Shown here in pieces: positions 5,945-6,240 of a DNA stretch of 6,240 nucleotides; positions within the stretch are counted from its first letter, which is position 1; the number at the start of each line of letters is the position of its first letter. Origin of the DNA: Alphaproteobacteria bacterium UBA3760 (GTDB lineage: Bacteria > Pseudomonadota > Alphaproteobacteria > Rs-D84); assembly GCA_002371155.1 (NCBI GenBank), contig DFGC01000013.1, positions 2,361-8,600 of the forward strand. The letters are read 5' to 3'. A program made the translations under genes and the position numbers. Under the pieces are notes generated by a model that was given only the letters and a program-made list of their open reading frames with translations, had not been told where the DNA came from and searched no databases.

Positions 5945-6004
5945 TTCGTTGACGTGTCCCACGAAACACATTTGTGTTTCGCGGGTTCCCTTACTCAGAA
6001 TGAC
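5937..6004 (+). repeat. Element CTGGATTCTTCG ... CAGAATGACA with hairpin insert
   Basis: The ends CTGGATTCTTCG (5937-5948) and CAGAATGAC (5996-6004) enclose a strong hairpin: CGAAACACA (5962-5970) with TGTGTTTCG (5973-5981), extended by CCC/GGG (5958-5960, 5983-5985) across one mismatch. End motifs of this type, around a short hairpin, are familiar from intergenic repeats of many bacteria; I recall this without being able to check it. Confidence 0.55.
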
Positions 6005-6033
6005 ACAAAACGCATGCGTTTTGTTTACCCGCC
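5996..6033 (+). repeat. Direct repeat module, copy 2, with 20-bp perfect palindrome
   Basis: This is the partner of 5765-5803. Its core at 6005-6024 is a perfect 20-base palindrome centred on GCATGC with ACAAAACGC arms. The module begins with CAGAATGAC and ends with CCCGCC. Confidence 0.6.
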
Positions 6034-6041
6034 CCCGCATC

Positions 6042-6088
6042 GCATTGCACGTTGTGCATGCTCTGCGACCCCGCCGCAAGGGTGGGGT
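6042..6088. repeat. Two adjacent GC-rich hairpins
   Basis: The first is GCAC-GTT-GTGC (6047-6057), extended by GCAT/ATGC with one bulged T (6042-6061). The second pairs ACCCCGCC (6068-6075) with GGTGGGGT (6081-6088) around GCAAG, with one G·U pair. Confidence 0.55.
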
Positions 6089-6105
6089 TGGAAAAGCAGC
6101 CATAT

Positions 6106-6139
6106 TCCCCTCCGACGGAGGGGAGGGCCACGGAGTGGC
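6106..6139. repeat. Tandem hairpins CCCCTCC/GGAGGGG and GCCAC/GTGGC
   Basis: TCCCCTCC (6106-6113) pairs perfectly with GGAGGGGA (6117-6124) around GAC. Immediately after it, GCCAC (6127-6131) pairs with GTGGC (6135-6139) around GGA. Similar double hairpins occur in intergenic regions of gut bacteria as I recall, so this block may be a spreading repeat of its own. A TTCCCCTCC word also occurs on the minus strand of 101-109. Confidence 0.65.
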
Positions 6140-6166
6140 GGGGAGGGTGAGGAATGGCGCGCTGTC

Positions 6167-6233
6167 GTCATACCGCGGACGCGCGGTATCCAGTTTTGCG
6201 GAACGCAAAACTTGTGTAATTATGCCGAATGAC
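6167..6233 (+). repeat. Palindromic repeat, right copy
   Basis: The unit starts with GTCAT (6167-6171) and ends with its inverse ATGAC (6229-6233). First stem: ATACCGCG (6170-6177) with CGCGGTAT (6182-6189), loop GACG. Second stem: AGTTTTGCG (6192-6200) with CGCAAAACT (6204-6212), loop GAA. From 6180 on it aligns without gaps to minus 54-1: the first 16 bases are identical, the last 25 differ at 3 positions, and the 13-base hairpin core matches at only 2. The left copy has 72 bases where this one has a tight loop. Confidence 0.85.
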
Positions 6234-6240
6234 ACAGGTT

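Larger units (their letters stand above)
5731..6240. other. Gene-free repeat mosaic of 510 bp
   Basis: I see no credible gene here. Open frames exist on both strands, but none has a ribosome binding site with a family-like protein, and their residues are what repeat DNA would encode (Arg, Pro, Thr, His runs). The stretch is filled almost end to end by hairpins and repeat fragments, listed separately. Base composition swings: 6121-6180 is 43/60 G+C, whereas 4021-4080 within lepB is 22/60. No tRNA, CRISPR array or transposase is recognisable. Confidence 0.7.

Noticed and set aside
5954..6232. A 92-codon plus-strand frame and a 100-codon minus-strand frame in the repeat mosaic
   Set aside because: Both are made wholly of hairpin repeats, with no ribosome binding site and no protein-like pattern. 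Palindromic repeats can insert in-frame into genes in Rickettsia, but no host gene is visible here.
5731..6240. A CRISPR array
   Set aside because: Repeats differ in length, sequence and spacing and are each self-complementary; there is no regular repeat-spacer unit and no cas gene.

Overview
The window looks like a chromosomal housekeeping locus of an alphaproteobacterium, probably a host-associated, uncultured lineage. This is inferred from protein style (adjacent LepB and RNase III, RNase J instead of an RNase E locus, an alphaproteobacterial-type SecG) and from dense palindromic intergenic repeats like those of Rickettsiales-type genomes. No taxon marker is present. All five genes read with the standard code, and none is broken.

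Layout. Positions 1-137 hold a GC-rich palindromic repeat. Two minus-strand genes follow: RNase J (161-1981), with comM, a YifB/Mg-chelatase-like AAA+ ATPase (2159-3685), upstream of it across a 177-bp gap. A short divergent promoter region (about 3692-3729) separates comM from the plus-strand run lepB (3762-4640), rnc (4642-5274) and secG (5321-5689). lepB and rnc are 1 bp apart and surely co-transcribed. secG has its own promoter-like sequence overlapping the 3' end of rnc and ends at a clear intrinsic terminator (5709-5730). The last 510 bp (5731-6240) contain no credible gene. They are a mosaic of hairpins and repeat fragments.

Function. LepB cleaves the signal peptides of proteins exported by the Sec translocon, of which SecG is a subunit. 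RNase III and RNase J are two central RNA-processing nucleases, one for double-stranded RNA and one a 5'-exo/endonuclease. ComM is a branch-migration helicase used when recombining incoming DNA.

Most notable. Copies of one element lie at both ends of the window in opposite orientation. Their flanks are nearly identical (38 of 41 bases), but the 13-base hairpin core matches at only 2 positions while remaining perfectly self-complementary in both. In addition, the comM promoter places the predicted +1 on the A of its ATG, which suggests a leaderless mRNA. The intergenic repeats are also much richer in GC than parts of the genes.
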